Of a DNA stretch of 48,381 bases, positions 8,558-16,842 are shown piece after piece; within the stretch, counting starts at the first letter, position 1; every line of letters begins with the position of its first letter. The stretch is from Acidobacteriaceae bacterium (GTDB taxonomy: Bacteria; Acidobacteriota; Terriglobia; Terriglobales; Acidobacteriaceae), in NCBI GenBank assembly GCA_027307045.1, contig DAHUXR010000026.1, positions 1 to 48,381 on the forward strand, in the 5' to 3' direction. A program made the translations under genes and the position numbers. The notes under the pieces were generated by a model, which saw nothing but the letters and a program-made list of their open reading frames with translations, had not been told where the DNA came from and made no database searches.

Positions 8558-9144
8558 TTGGCCTGTCTCCATTGAAAGGTGAAAAGTTGGAACTGAAAGC
8601 CTGAAGCTGACTTGTCTGCTCGCTGGCTGTTTGTAATCTCTTATTTTACTAGCCTTGCGCGGACCGTGCGAGTCTCAGCGTTGTTAAGATTTGAAAAAAC
8701 CTGCTCAGCGCGATTGCCACTGCGCTCCGTTTTCGGATGAATCTCTTCATTTTTCGGCTCGCGATCTCCATTTGCGCAGTTTTTTGACGATGATTCATGC
8801 GTCTTTCTCGGTCCCAAAAATCGGGAAAACCTTGCGGCGCTCAAGAAACAGAAGGACTTCTTCAGCTTCAATTCCAAATTCTTCTGTCGATTTCGGCCGG
8901 GGGTACCCTACCCTGATGTACACCCAATTCGACCCAATGTCACCCGATACCACCCAAAGCCTAGGGCCTCTGACACGCGCGGTTCTCGCGTGGTCGGATG
9001 GAAGGCTGAGACATCAGGCAGTGGGTCACTCCAGCCGGTCCAGCCAAACTACCAACCACAGCGCGGTGCTGGGGGTGCTACCCGGCCTTTTTCAAGTTTT
9101 GTTGCAAACAATAGTACTTCTCCCATTCGACGCTTGCGTGACCC

Positions 9145-9201
9145 TTGGGTGGCCCTTGGGTGACCCTTGGGTGACCCAAGGGTGACCCAAGGGCCACCCA
9201 A
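9145..9201. repeat. Near-perfect 57-bp palindrome built from GGGTGACCC/CCCTTGGG words
   Basis: The 28-base arms 9145-9172 and 9174-9201 are complementary at 27 of 28 positions around a single central base (9173). Each arm is made of three tandem TTGGGTG(A/G)CCC-like units, so the structure is a tandem repeat read in both directions. CCCAAACCCAATCCC continues as a direct repeat to about 9229. It would form a very stable hairpin in RNA or a cruciform in DNA. No spacers separate the units, so it is not a CRISPR array. Confidence 0.85.
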
Positions 9202-9251
9202 ACCCAATCCCAAACCCAATCCCAATCGGCAGAGGGTCGCAAACCCAAAAT

Positions 9252-9324
9252 GTAAGAACCCGGCCTGTCAAGCCGGGTCAATCACTCGTGTGGCACAGCC
9301 TGTCCCTCGGCTGTGCATTCTTAC
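9252..9324. repeat. Nested hairpin element (outer stem enclosing two hairpins)
   Basis: GTAAGAA (9252-9258) can pair with TTCTTAC (9318-9324), enclosing ACCCGGC/GCCGGGT (starting 9258 and ending about 9278) and GCACAGCC/GGCTGTGC (9293-9300 with 9309-9316). Three stems in about 73 bases suggest a folded RNA or a mobile palindromic element. No second copy was found in this window. Confidence 0.5.
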
Positions 9325-9718
9325 TTATTCAAATCAGTCGCGGAGCGCAAAACCGCCCTCGCTACGGGCAATCGGTCCTGGGCAAAGACCGCCATCCCGC
9401 GATTGCCAATGCACCGCGCGAACAACAAACAAAATACGAATCTACTTTACCACCGTTTCTCATGTGTTCTGACAAGAATTCCGCAATGCTCGCCGGTGGC
9501 GTTGCTCGCTATCGCTTGAACCAAATTCAACGGCGCCCAGTCCGCAACGCGGGTCAGATGATAGCTCGCTCACGTCTCGGCGTTTGCGCGCTGAGGAGGA
9601 CTGGGCAGTCGAAAGTAAAAAACCGGCGTCCGAACACATCCCGTCACCTGCAGAAAAAGTTGAACGGTGTTCCAGGAACAATGGCAACCCCTCCGCGAAC
9701 CTGAAGAATCGCCACCAG

Positions 9719-10609
9719 CTATGGATGGCGACGTAGCACATGGGTGGCAATGTCCGGCCAGAATTCGCGGAAGACATTGGTCAGTGCATCGCGGCCAACC
9801 GCGTAACCGTATCTTACGGCGAGAGCTCCCAGCGTGCGGTCGCTACTGGGGTAATACTCCCTGGAAATGCCCTGGGCAATGCCCCGTCCCACTACTTCAG
9901 AAAAATTGAAGGTGTTGTGGCCATGATAGCTGGGCGTGATCAGCACGCGCGATGAGGAATAAGCGGCCCGCTTCAAGAATCCACCCTCGCCCTTGGCATA
10001 GTACCTTTCATCTTCATGCAAGATAGTGGGCAGGGCAAAGATAACGAGATAATTGCCGTCCGTCTTGTCCAGGAAACCGCGCCAATAATATCTTCCAAAG
10101 CCCGCCATGCCTTTGCCCAGTTGCGGGTGCGCATCGGTACCTTCGGCCAGCGCAGACGTGACGCCCACAAACACAAAAGATGAATAGTCAAAACTGTTCT
10201 GGGTGGCAACCTTGAAGGCCTGCTTGGCGGTCGGCGGCGGCGGAATTGCGCCGGCGCTCACGGCCCTGTAATTGGGCATGATGCCGAGAATCCGCTTTGG
10301 CTGCCTCTTTGACTCCGGAATAGGCTCGCCGAGTTGCGCCCCTGAAGGGTTCGTTGCGCTGGGCACGCCAGATTGCGCGGGCGCTTCCGGCGGCTTTGGC
10401 GATTGCGTGGACTGATCAGGCGCTGGCTGGGCAGGAGCATCGGTCCCGGCCGGCGTCTGATCCGTGGCAGCAGGCGTAGGCGCGGTGGTCGTTGGCTCCG
10501 TTGCCGCGGGTGTAGGCGTTGGAGCAGCGGAAGACGAAGCGGAATCAGGTTGTTGCGCCAGAGCGCAGCTTACGAACAAAATAAATGCGAATGATGAAAA
10601 ATAGCGCAA
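9719..10609 (-). CDS. Secreted unknown protein with Pro/Ala/Thr-rich linker
   Basis: A 296-residue exported protein beginning at TTG, with GGAGG seven bases upstream. Residues 1-18 are a signal peptide ending in CALAQ. Residues 20-85 are a low-complexity Pro/Ala/Thr/Gln linker (PTPTPAATEPTTTAPTPAAT-like), typical of proteins spanning or tethered in the periplasm or outer surface. The folded part (about 110-296) carries FDYSSFVFVGVTSAL, GFGRYYWRGFLD, HEDERYYAKGEGG, RVLITPSYHGHNTFNFSEVVGRG and a final LTNVFREFWPDIATHVLRR. The alternating aromatic pattern could suit an outer-membrane-associated fold, but I recognise no named family. It lies downstream of glyS on the same strand with 196 bases between; that gap holds an AT-rich promoter-like tract (10680-10730) and no gene. 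Confidence 0.75.
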   Translation of the reverse strand: MRYFSSFAFILFVSCALAQQPDSASSSAAPTPTPAATEPTTTAPTPAATDQTPAGTDAPAQPAPDQSTQSPKPPEAPAQSGVPSATNPSGAQLGEPIPESKRQPKRILGIMPNYRAVSAGAIPPPPTAKQAFKVATQNSFDYSSFVFVGVTSALAEGTDAHPQLGKGMAGFGRYYWRGFLDKTDGNYLVIFALPTILHEDERYYAKGEGGFLKRAAYSSSRVLITPSYHGHNTFNFSEVVGRGIAQGISREYYPSSDRTLGALAVRYGYAVGRDALTNVFREFWPDIATHVLRRHP

Positions 10610-10805
10610 AAAAAATCCTCCAGCTCACGCAGCAAAGTCCTATGAGATTGCGATTGGATATAACCGAACAAGCTAAGGCTGCGTAAAGTTATGTAAACAA
10701 AAACATTGTTTCAGTTTTAGGTTTTCAGATTGTCACTTAGTAATAGGCGATTTTGCAAGTTCCCAAAGTGTATTCGGGAGGTTATTGCGGAACCAGGCTG
10801 GACTT

Positions 10806-12938
10806 TCAAGGCCGGGGAGTTTTCTCCGTCACAATCTCGGAAAAATCCGCGATGCTGGAAAATTCATTGACCAGCGTCTGCAGAAGTCCTAGCCGCTGTG
10901 CGCGCAGGTTCTCGTCTTCAACCATGACCATTACCTTGTCGAAGAAGGCATCGATAGGCGGACGCAGGCGGGAAATCTCATGCAGAGCCGGCTCATATTG
11001 CCGCGAAGCACTCAGCTCCTTCACTTTTTTTGCGACTCCCGGGACTGTATCTGCGAGCTTCTTCTCTTCGTCGTCTTTCAGGGCCGCGGGATTAAACGGC
11101 TCAGCGACCGCCTTCTTGGTCTCTGCCGCCTGCCGTAGTATGTTCTTCATGCGCTTGAACGCCACCGAGATCGATTCAAAGTCGCTCGACGGACGAACTT
11201 TAGCGACGGCCTGTGCCCGAGCCACAGCATCCACTACATCGTCCGCGCCGGCAGCCAGCGTCGCATTCACCACGTCATAGGCCAGAACCAGCACATCGCG
11301 CAGATAAAATTCCAGACGCTCGCGGAAGAAGCCGCGCACGGCTTCAACGTAAGCTTGGCCACTCAGCGTGAACTTCTTCTCCGCCTCGCTTCCCTGGTAT
11401 CCGTTGCGCGCGTCTGCCATGATGTGCCCGAGATTCAACGGCAACTTGTGCTCGACGATCGTTTTCACAATTCCGTTCGCCTGCCGCCGCAAAGCAAACG
11501 GATCCTTCGACCCCGATGGCACCAGCCCCAGCGCAAACATCCCCGCAATGCTATCTGCCTTGTCGGCGATGGAGAGTACTGCGCCTTCCAGCGTTCGCGG
11601 TGCGGAGTCTTCGGTCGATTCAGGTTTGTACTGGTCATAGATGGCGGTGGCGACGCTCTCCGGCAATTCCTGAGCCTTCGCATAAAGACCACCGACGATG
11701 CCCTGTAACTCAGTAAATTCTTTCACCAGTTCCGCTGTCAGATCGGTCTTGGCCAGCCGCGCGGCTTGCCGCACCGCATTGCCGTCGAGTCCTTGTCCGG
11801 ATTTTTCAAGCGTGGCGCTGAGCTTCGCTGCCAATGCAGCCATGCGATCAGCCTTTGCGGCATAACTACCCAGGTCCTTCTGAAACGTGACCGCCTTTAG
11901 CATCTCCACGCGGTTTACCAACGAAGTCTTCTGGTCGGTGTCCCAGAAGAACCGCGCATCGTTGAACCTTGCGCGCAGCACTCGCTCATTGCCGTGACGA
12001 ATGAGTCCTTCGGGATCGCCGTCAGTATTCAGCACCGCCAGAAAATGCGGCGCCAGCTTGCCTGCGGCATCTTCGACGGCAAAATATTTCTGGTGGTCGC
12101 GCATCACCGTAACCAGCACTTCTTCCGGCAGTGACAGATATTCTTTATCGAAACTGCCCAGAATCGCCGACGGCCACTCCGTCAGGTTCACCACGGTCTT
12201 GAGCAGCTCAGCATCCTCACGCCAGCGTGCGCCGGGTACTGTACGGGTGGCTGCGTCCAGCGCTTTGCGGATCTTGTATTCGCGATCGGCGCTCAAAACC
12301 GTGACATGCGCGCCCTTCATCGTCTCCGCGTATTGCGAGGGCGACGCAATCGAAACTTGTTGCGGGCCAAGGATGCGATGTCCGCGGGATTGATTCCCTG
12401 CCTTGATGCCCGCAAACTCCAGCGGGATGACCTCACCATCAAGAAGCGCCACAATCCACCGCACCGGCCTCACGAATCTTTCCGGCTTGCCTGCGCGCCA
12501 GTACATATTCTTGGGCCAATAGATCGCCGCGATCTCTTTGGGCAGGAGTTCTGCAAGCAACTGCGCGGCCGGTTTGCCCTTGTTCGTGACCGACGCGGTC
12601 AGATATTCGCCCTTCGGCATCGTCACTTTTTGCAGTTGTGAAACATCCACTCCGGCCTTCTTGGCAAAGGCATGCGCAGCGGGTGTCGGCTGGCCATCCT
12701 TATATGCGACCTTGGTGGCCGGACCGGTAAGCTGCTCCTGCACATCCGGCTGGGTGGCAGGAATCCCGGACGCAATTAACGCCAGCCGACGCGGGGTTTC
12801 CGAGCGCTTAATCCCTTGATGAGGAAGCGAATTTTTTGCCAGCAGTTCCTCAACGCGTTTCTGTAATTCCTGGCTGGCGTCCTGAATCATCCGCGCGGGA
12901 ATTTCTTCGGTGCCAATCTCCAGCAGAAAGTCGGGCAT
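10806..12938 (-). CDS. glyS: Glycine--tRNA ligase, beta subunit
   Basis: Beta subunit of the bacterial alpha2-beta2 glycyl-tRNA synthetase, which charges tRNA-Gly in the cytoplasm. Its 710 residues are close to the usual 690. The characteristic beginning [18 protein letters not shown], the central HD-like region (LVNRVEMLKAVTFQKDLGS, LTAELVKEFTELQGIVGG, YKPESTEDSAPRT, ALGLVPSGSKDPFALRRQANGI) and the C-terminal anticodon-binding part (VMVMVEDENLRAQRLGLLQ) are all present. The ATG shares its A with the TGA of glyQ (TGATG), so the two subunits are translationally coupled from one mRNA. It looks intact. Confidence 0.97.
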   Translation of the reverse strand: MPDFLLEIGTEEIPARMIQDASQELQKRVEELLAKNSLPHQGIKRSETPRRLALIASGIPATQPDVQEQLTGPATKVAYKDGQPTPAAHAFAKKAGVDVSQLQKVTMPKGEYLTASVTNKGKPAAQLLAELLPKEIAAIYWPKNMYWRAGKPERFVRPVRWIVALLDGEVIPLEFAGIKAGNQSRGHRILGPQQVSIASPSQYAETMKGAHVTVLSADREYKIRKALDAATRTVPGARWREDAELLKTVVNLTEWPSAILGSFDKEYLSLPEEVLVTVMRDHQKYFAVEDAAGKLAPHFLAVLNTDGDPEGLIRHGNERVLRARFNDARFFWDTDQKTSLVNRVEMLKAVTFQKDLGSYAAKADRMAALAAKLSATLEKSGQGLDGNAVRQAARLAKTDLTAELVKEFTELQGIVGGLYAKAQELPESVATAIYDQYKPESTEDSAPRTLEGAVLSIADKADSIAGMFALGLVPSGSKDPFALRRQANGIVKTIVEHKLPLNLGHIMADARNGYQGSEAEKKFTLSGQAYVEAVRGFFRERLEFYLRDVLVLAYDVVNATLAAGADDVVDAVARAQAVAKVRPSSDFESISVAFKRMKNILRQAAETKKAVAEPFNPAALKDDEEKKLADTVPGVAKKVKELSASRQYEPALHEISRLRPPIDAFFDKVMVMVEDENLRAQRLGLLQTLVNEFSSIADFSEIVTEKTPRP

Positions 12939-13903
12939 CAGGCCGCTCCTCCCTTCTGGAGCTTCACTGCTTCAGCGCCCACGTTCTGTTGCGCGACATA
13001 AGCTTTCGCCAATCCCACCGCCAGTTGCCGGATGCGGGCGATCACTCCGACACGCTCTGTTACAGAGAGGGCCCCGCGAGCATCCAGCAGATTGAAAAGA
13101 TGCGAACACTTCAGGCACAGCTCATAGGCTGCCAGCAGCGGAAAGCGCTGCTTCGCATCGACCGTCGCATTCTTGTCAGCCAGTAATGTATTGAACTGAT
13201 TGATCAGCGCCTGCGACTCGCTCTCGTACATCTCAAAATGCTTCCATGTTTTTTCCACATCGGCTTTTTCAAAGTTGCTTACCGACATCTGAAGCTCATC
13301 TTGATACCGCACGTCGCGATACTTCACCCCCGCGCCGCTCTGTGGATCGCGCGCCCACACAATGTCATAAATGCTGTCCACATCCTGCAGAAATGCCGCG
13401 ATGCGCTCCAGCCCGTACGTCAGCTCGGCACAAATAGGATCAAGATCAATGCCGCCGCACTGCTGAAAATACGTAAACTGCGTGATCTCCAGCCCGTCGA
13501 GCATTACCTGCCAGCCGACGCCCCACGCCGCCAGAGTTGGCGCTTCCCAGTTATCTTCTTCAAATTTGATGTCGTGCTTGCGCAGGTCAATGCCAATGGC
13601 CTTGAGCGATTCCAGATAAAGCTCCTGCACGCTTTCCGGCGGCGGCTTCAGGATCACCTGCAGTTGCATGTGCTTATAAAGTCGGTTGGGATTGTCTCCG
13701 TAACGCCCGTCCGCCGGCCGGCGCGAAGGCTGCACATACGCAACCTTGTAGGGCTTCGGGCCGAGCACGCGCAGGAAAGTTTCCGGGGCCATGGTTCCCG
13801 CGCCCACTTCAATGTCATACGGCTGCTGCAGCACGCATCCGCGCTCTGCCCAGAAATTCTGCAGGCGGAGGATAAGTTCCTGATATGTAGGGGCGATTGG
13901 CAT
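12938..13903 (-). CDS. glyQ: Glycine--tRNA ligase, alpha subunit
   Basis: Catalytic subunit of heterotetrameric glycyl-tRNA synthetase; activates glycine with ATP and works with GlyS, encoded immediately downstream. The 321 residues carry the family landmarks: [24 protein letters not shown] at the start, [47 protein letters not shown], the glycine-specific [15 protein letters not shown] and [10 protein letters not shown] (class II motif 3 region). The C-terminal helical part ends in KLQKGGAA. It is the first gene of the glyQ-glyS unit; 109 bases separate it from the divergent DUF4184 gene, so its promoter must lie in 13904-14012. Presence of the split enzyme rather than the single-chain type fits most bacteria. 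Confidence 0.97.
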   Translation of the reverse strand: MPIAPTYQELILRLQNFWAERGCVLQQPYDIEVGAGTMAPETFLRVLGPKPYKVAYVQPSRRPADGRYGDNPNRLYKHMQLQVILKPPPESVQELYLESLKAIGIDLRKHDIKFEEDNWEAPTLAAWGVGWQVMLDGLEITQFTYFQQCGGIDLDPICAELTYGLERIAAFLQDVDSIYDIVWARDPQSGAGVKYRDVRYQDELQMSVSNFEKADVEKTWKHFEMYESESQALINQFNTLLADKNATVDAKQRFPLLAAYELCLKCSHLFNLLDARGALSVTERVGVIARIRQLAVGLAKAYVAQQNVGAEAVKLQKGGAA

Positions 13904-14012
13904 GAGTAACGAAACTATTAATTTAACAGATCACTCAGAACAATCTCTCCAATTGTCCGAGTTGCCCGTCACACGCAATCGTTCCCGCGCCAACCTGCGG
14001 TAACATTGGGAC

Positions 14013-14786
14013 TTGCCTTTCACTCTCGCTCATCCTGCCGCGGTTGTACCTCTGCGGAGATTTCTGGTGCTTTCGGCGCTGGTGGTCGGAAGCATGGCCC
14101 CTGACTTCCGCTACTTTCTCAATTTAGCGCCGCGTAGCCACTTCGGCCACAGTTTCAAAGGGATATTTATTGTTTGTCTGCCCGTAGGTCTCGCTGTGCT
14201 CTGGGTTTTTCAGAAAATCATGAAGCTGCCGCTGATCAGCCTGGCCCCGAAATCCCATCAGCAACGGTTGCTTCCGCTGGCAAAGCCGTTTTACTGGGGC
14301 GGTGCGCAACGATTCGCCCTGATCGTGGCATCACTGCTGCTGGGAGCGATCTTACATCTCGTATGGGATGCCTTCACGCACGACCGCGGCCTGGTTGTGC
14401 GCAACGTTCCCGAGATGCGCATTCCGCTGGAAGAATTTGGCACCCACCGGCCGCTGTACAACGTGCTTCAGCATGGAAGCACGCTGCTGGGGTTGGCCCT
14501 TCTCATCTTTTGGTATTGGCGATGGTTCAAACGCACGCCGCCGCAGCCCGTACCGTTGTACTTGCAAATGAGCGCCCGAGTAAAAAGATGGATTGCCGGC
14601 TCGATCCTGGCTCTCTCAGCTTGCATTGCCGCCGGTTATGCCTACATCTACTCGTACCACCTCGCGTCTTTTGGCCTGTTCGTGAGCGCGTTTGTCGTCA
14701 TCTCCATGTCTCTGATTTACATTCTTGCGCTTGGATTCAGCCTGTGGTGGCATTTGGCTCCCGCTCACTCGGCTACCAGTCATTGA
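14013..14786 (+). CDS. DUF4184 family integral membrane protein
   Basis: A 257-residue polytopic membrane protein of the DUF4184 family (function unknown). The start is a TTG, because family members begin MPFT.SHPA and here TTG opens MPFTLAHPAAVVPL; no ATG is available nearby. Other family marks are VVGSMAPDFRYF with its acidic/aromatic site, GHSFKGIF, and LGAILHLVWDAFTHDRG, a His/Asp-rich motif reminiscent of membrane hydrolases. About six hydrophobic segments are visible. The last 14 bases overlap the 3' end of the convergent gene at 14773. Likely monocistronic. Confidence 0.85.
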   Translation: MPFTLAHPAAVVPLRRFLVLSALVVGSMAPDFRYFLNLAPRSHFGHSFKGIFIVCLPVGLAVLWVFQKIMKLPLISLAPKSHQQRLLPLAKPFYWGGAQRFALIVASLLLGAILHLVWDAFTHDRGLVVRNVPEMRIPLEEFGTHRPLYNVLQHGSTLLGLALLIFWYWRWFKRTPPQPVPLYLQMSARVKRWIAGSILALSACIAAGYAYIYSYHLASFGLFVSAFVVISMSLIYILALGFSLWWHLAPAHSATSH

Positions 14787-15165
14787 ACTCCGCCCGATAA
14801 TCCGGATCAGCGTGCGCCCAGTCTTTGCCGTGTCCGGCGCGTAGCTTTTTCTGCTCCGCTGCCAGATAGCGCCAGTTGTGCAGCGTATCAGGTTGCTGCA
14901 CCACGCGGATATACAGCACAGGCTGGCCCTTGCTTTTCCCTTCCTGCACCTCGCTGACTTCAGCCAGACCGCCGCGAAAGTCATCGCGCCCATGGCCAAG
15001 GTAGAGCTCCGTGCCGATGTAAATTACATCTCCCTGGCGCAACTCCGGCACTCGACCACCCGCGCAGGCGTCTTGAATTTCGCGGAAGCGAGTTTCGCTG
15101 GCGTGGGCTTCATCGGCGGTCGTGAAAGTGCGGCCGGTTTCTTCGCATTGGTAAGTTTCAGGCAT
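14773..15165 (-). CDS. Unknown small cytoplasmic protein
   Basis: A 130-residue soluble protein with no family I recognise. It begins MPETYQCEETGRTFTTADEA, which looks like a short zinc-ribbon-like or substrate-entry motif but has a single Cys, continues with GDVIYIGTELYLGHGRDDFRGGLAEV, a beta-rich stretch like a small barrel, and ends in a charged tail (HADPDYRAEFNDW). The start used has GGA five bases upstream; the earlier in-frame ATG (15177) lies inside repeat copy B and is less likely. Its stop overlaps the 3' end of the opposite-strand DUF4184 gene by 14 bases. Confidence 0.65.
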   Translation of the reverse strand: MPETYQCEETGRTFTTADEAHASETRFREIQDACAGGRVPELRQGDVIYIGTELYLGHGRDDFRGGLAEVSEVQEGKSKGQPVLYIRVVQQPDTLHNWRYLAAEQKKLRAGHGKDWAHADPDYRAEFNDW

Positions 15166-15174
15166 TTTTTCCAA

Positions 15175-15316
15175 CATCCCGAGCGCAGCGAGGGATCCCT
15201 GTGACAGCGTGAACCTCCGCGTCGCACTCTCGTAAACGAAACTGCTTCAAACCTCGTGATCCTTCAGGTCCATGATGGCGATAGGGTTCCCTGGCTTCGC
15301 TTCGGGATTTCAGAAA
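15175..15316. repeat. Dispersed palindromic element, copy B
   Basis: Left arm about 15175-15199 (ATCCCGAGCGCAGCGAGGGA) and right arm about 15283-15316 (TTCCCTGGCTTCGCTTCGGG, then ATTTCAGAAAAAGC). The left arm is nearly identical to that of copy C and the right end shares GGGATTTCAGAAAAA with it. The copy sits between recO and the unknown gene at 14773-15165 and overlaps the latter's alternative start. Confidence 0.75.
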
Positions 15317-15325
15317 AAGCGCTTT

Positions 15326-15358
15326 CGCTGAATGCTGTCTGCTGATTGCTGAGTGCTA
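15326..15358. repeat. Degenerate TGCTGA tandem repeat
   Basis: GCTGAATGCTGTCTGCTGATT and the following TGCTGAGTGCTA are four to five imperfect 7-8-base units just beyond the right arm of repeat copy B and next to the recO stop. Too degenerate to assign. Confidence 0.35.
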
Positions 15359-16090
15359 GATCCTCTCCAGCATCGTCGCCGTCACCAGTTTCTTCTCAAT
15401 ATGCCGCTCAATGCGCTGGGCCAGAAAGCGGCGAAGGTCAGCGCCTCGGCTGCGCGTCCATGGATCGCTCTTAAGACGGTTCAACGGCGCGCGAAACATC
15501 TCTGTTGCCTGCGCGCGAGAGTCGGCGGAAATTTCCGTGCTGGCCAGCCTTTTATCATCCTGGCACAGCAAACCGTCAGCCAGCGGATGAAAATATGCCT
15601 TGCTTCCATTCAGCACCGCGCCACACATCACGCAGGCGTGCAAGTCCGGCAGCAGGCCGATCAGGCGAACGATCCACAGATCAAAGTATGTCAGCGGCAT
15701 CCAGATCGAATCGGCTTTCAGATGATGGACCACTGCCAGCGCCAGCCGGAAAATATCGTCGTTGGGCTCGCGGTCCGGCAGTAGCTGGTCGATCACTTCC
15801 GCCACGTAGCTCAACGCCACCAGCCGCGGATAGGTGACCTCATTCGCCAGCGGTGAAGAAATAATGTCGCAGGAATCCAGCCGCACCAGCTCCTGTTTTT
15901 CTTTTTCCTCCCAGTGCGCGACAACATGCGTCAGCGGCTCCAGCGCGCCGCCAAAACGCCGCTTTGACCGCTTGGCCGCCTTGGCCACGCCCCGAATCTT
16001 CCCTTCCGCGCGTGTAAAAAAAGTCACCAGCAGGTCCGCTTCATGGAACGGATACGTGCGCAAAATCAGGGCTTCAGATTGTCTGGGCAT
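15356..16090 (-). CDS. recO: DNA repair protein RecO
   Basis: Recombination mediator that anneals single strands and helps load RecA through the RecFOR pathway. The 244 residues show the N-terminal OB fold (MPRQSEALILRTYPFHEADLLVTFFTRAEGKIRGVAKAAKR in register with the family), the Arg/Lys-rich turn RSKRRFGGALEP, and a helical C-terminal part. The zinc site is partly conserved: CVMCG is present, but only one further Cys (LLCQDD) follows, as in several family members. It follows the ferredoxin gene on the same strand with 266 bases between, so it probably has its own promoter. Confidence 0.93.
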   Translation of the reverse strand: MPRQSEALILRTYPFHEADLLVTFFTRAEGKIRGVAKAAKRSKRRFGGALEPLTHVVAHWEEKEKQELVRLDSCDIISSPLANEVTYPRLVALSYVAEVIDQLLPDREPNDDIFRLALAVVHHLKADSIWMPLTYFDLWIVRLIGLLPDLHACVMCGAVLNGSKAYFHPLADGLLCQDDKRLASTEISADSRAQATEMFRAPLNRLKSDPWTRSRGADLRRFLAQRIERHIEKKLVTATMLERI

Positions 16091-16111
16091 GGGGGATTTA
16101 AAAACAATTTA

Positions 16112-16288
16112 CCGCAAAGGACACCAAGGAGCACAGCGGTGGTGATTATAAATCGGAAGCGTTATGGCGCCGTCATGCGTCTTGTAGTCAGGGCATGCGT
16201 TTAGGGCCATTCAGCGGAAGGTCGAGGCGGAAGAGGCCGACAAGATGACTTCACAGGAACCTTTGTGAACCTTCGTATCCTTTGTGGT
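16112..16288. repeat. Inverted repeat pair in the recO-ferredoxin gap
   Basis: The 24 bases at 16112-16135 (ACCGCAAAGGACACCAAGGA then GCAC) match the complement of 16265-16288 at 19 of 24 positions. The two arms bracket about 130 bases without a gene. The words resemble common ACCACAAAGGACAC-type intergenic repeats of environmental bacteria; origin unknown. Confidence 0.5.
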
Positions 16289-16301
16289 TCACGTTTCTAG
16301 C

Positions 16302-16335
16302 AAATAAAAAACGCGCAGCTTAGGCGGCTGCGCGT
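16302..16335 (-). terminator. Rho-independent terminator of the ferredoxin gene
   Basis: Read on the minus strand, ACGCGCAGC and GCTGCGCGT (16311-16319 with 16327-16335) form a nine-base stem with a seven-base loop, followed by a T-rich run (complement of AAATAAAAA, 16302-16310). It lies 21 bases beyond the ferredoxin stop. Confidence 0.8.
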
Positions 16336-16356
16336 CGGGAAACTCTGGTTCAGCTG

Positions 16357-16617
16357 TTAACGGCCAAAATACTTGGCGTTCTTCTCCGCGTATTCTTTCC
16401 ATTTTTCCGGGAGATCGTCCAGGGCAAAAATGGCGGACACCGGGCACACCGGCACGCACGCGCCACAGTCAATACATTCCACCGGATCAATGAACAGCAT
16501 GTTGGAACCCTCAAACTGCGGTTCGTCCTTTTTGGGGTGGATACAATCCACCGGACATGCATCCACGCAGGCCGCGTCCTTGGTCCCGATGCAAGGCTCT
16601 GCAATTACATATGCCAT
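16357..16617 (-). CDS. 7Fe ferredoxin ([3Fe-4S][4Fe-4S])
   Basis: An 86-residue electron carrier. The cysteine pattern is that of seven-iron ferredoxins: C9-x7-C17-x3-C21-P and C48-x2-C51-x2-C54-x3-C58-P, so Cys9, Cys17 and Cys58 should hold a [3Fe-4S] cluster and Cys21, Cys48, Cys51 and Cys54 a [4Fe-4S] cluster; Cys25 is extra, as in Azotobacter FdI. It begins MAYVIAEPCIGTKDAACVDAC and ends with a charged tail (PEKWKEYAEKNAKYFGR). Its redox partners cannot be told from the context. It is single, has a strong terminator behind it and is transcribed away from the acyl ligase gene at 16843. Confidence 0.93.
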   Translation of the reverse strand: MAYVIAEPCIGTKDAACVDACPVDCIHPKKDEPQFEGSNMLFIDPVECIDCGACVPVCPVSAIFALDDLPEKWKEYAEKNAKYFGR

Positions 16618-16842
16618 AAAAGTAGTGTTCTCCGTATCTCAATGAGCTAGGTTGGGCAACCTGAGATTTTAGCAGCTATTGCGGACGGCGCAAGCTTTTC
16701 TGCCGAATGGCCGCCCTGGCGCGTTGAAGCGCAACTGTCTCCGTCTGAACGGCGATGTCTTGCATGTCGATAGGGGCGTGACTCTGGTTCCGCAAGATGC
16801 GATACTGTGGTCAGAACCTCCCCCAAAACTTGACCGACCTGA

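Larger units (their letters stand above)
8558..9718. other. Gene-poor stretch of about 1.16 kb, rich in inverted repeats
   Basis: No convincing gene is visible. The open frames here (8691-9185 and 9288-9704 forward, 8641-8877 and 9460-9777 reverse) lack ribosome sites, have compositions unlike the flanking genes and encode no recognisable domain. Present instead are: the presumed ppdK promoter (8560-8680), an ACCC-rich tract (about 8895-8960, spaced CACCCAA/GACCCAA words), a small GC hairpin near 8975, the palindrome at 9145-9201 and the nested hairpins at 9252-9324. From about 9330 to 9718 I see nothing specific. It could be a decayed gene or a structured non-coding region. Confidence 0.55.

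Noticed and set aside
8641-8877. Reverse frame of 78 codons upstream of ppdK
   Set aside because: Basic, low-quality composition without recognised domain; it overlaps the likely ppdK promoter.
8691-9185. Forward frame of 164 codons in the gene-poor gap
   Set aside because: No ribosome site, Ser/Thr/Arg-biased, and runs into the palindrome; not supported as a gene.
9139-9229. Possible CRISPR-like repeats (GGGTGACCC words)
   Set aside because: Units are adjacent with no spacers and form a palindrome; not a CRISPR array.
9288-9704. Forward frame of 138 codons in the gap
   Set aside because: Several other frames are equally open and it has no recognisable domain or start signal.
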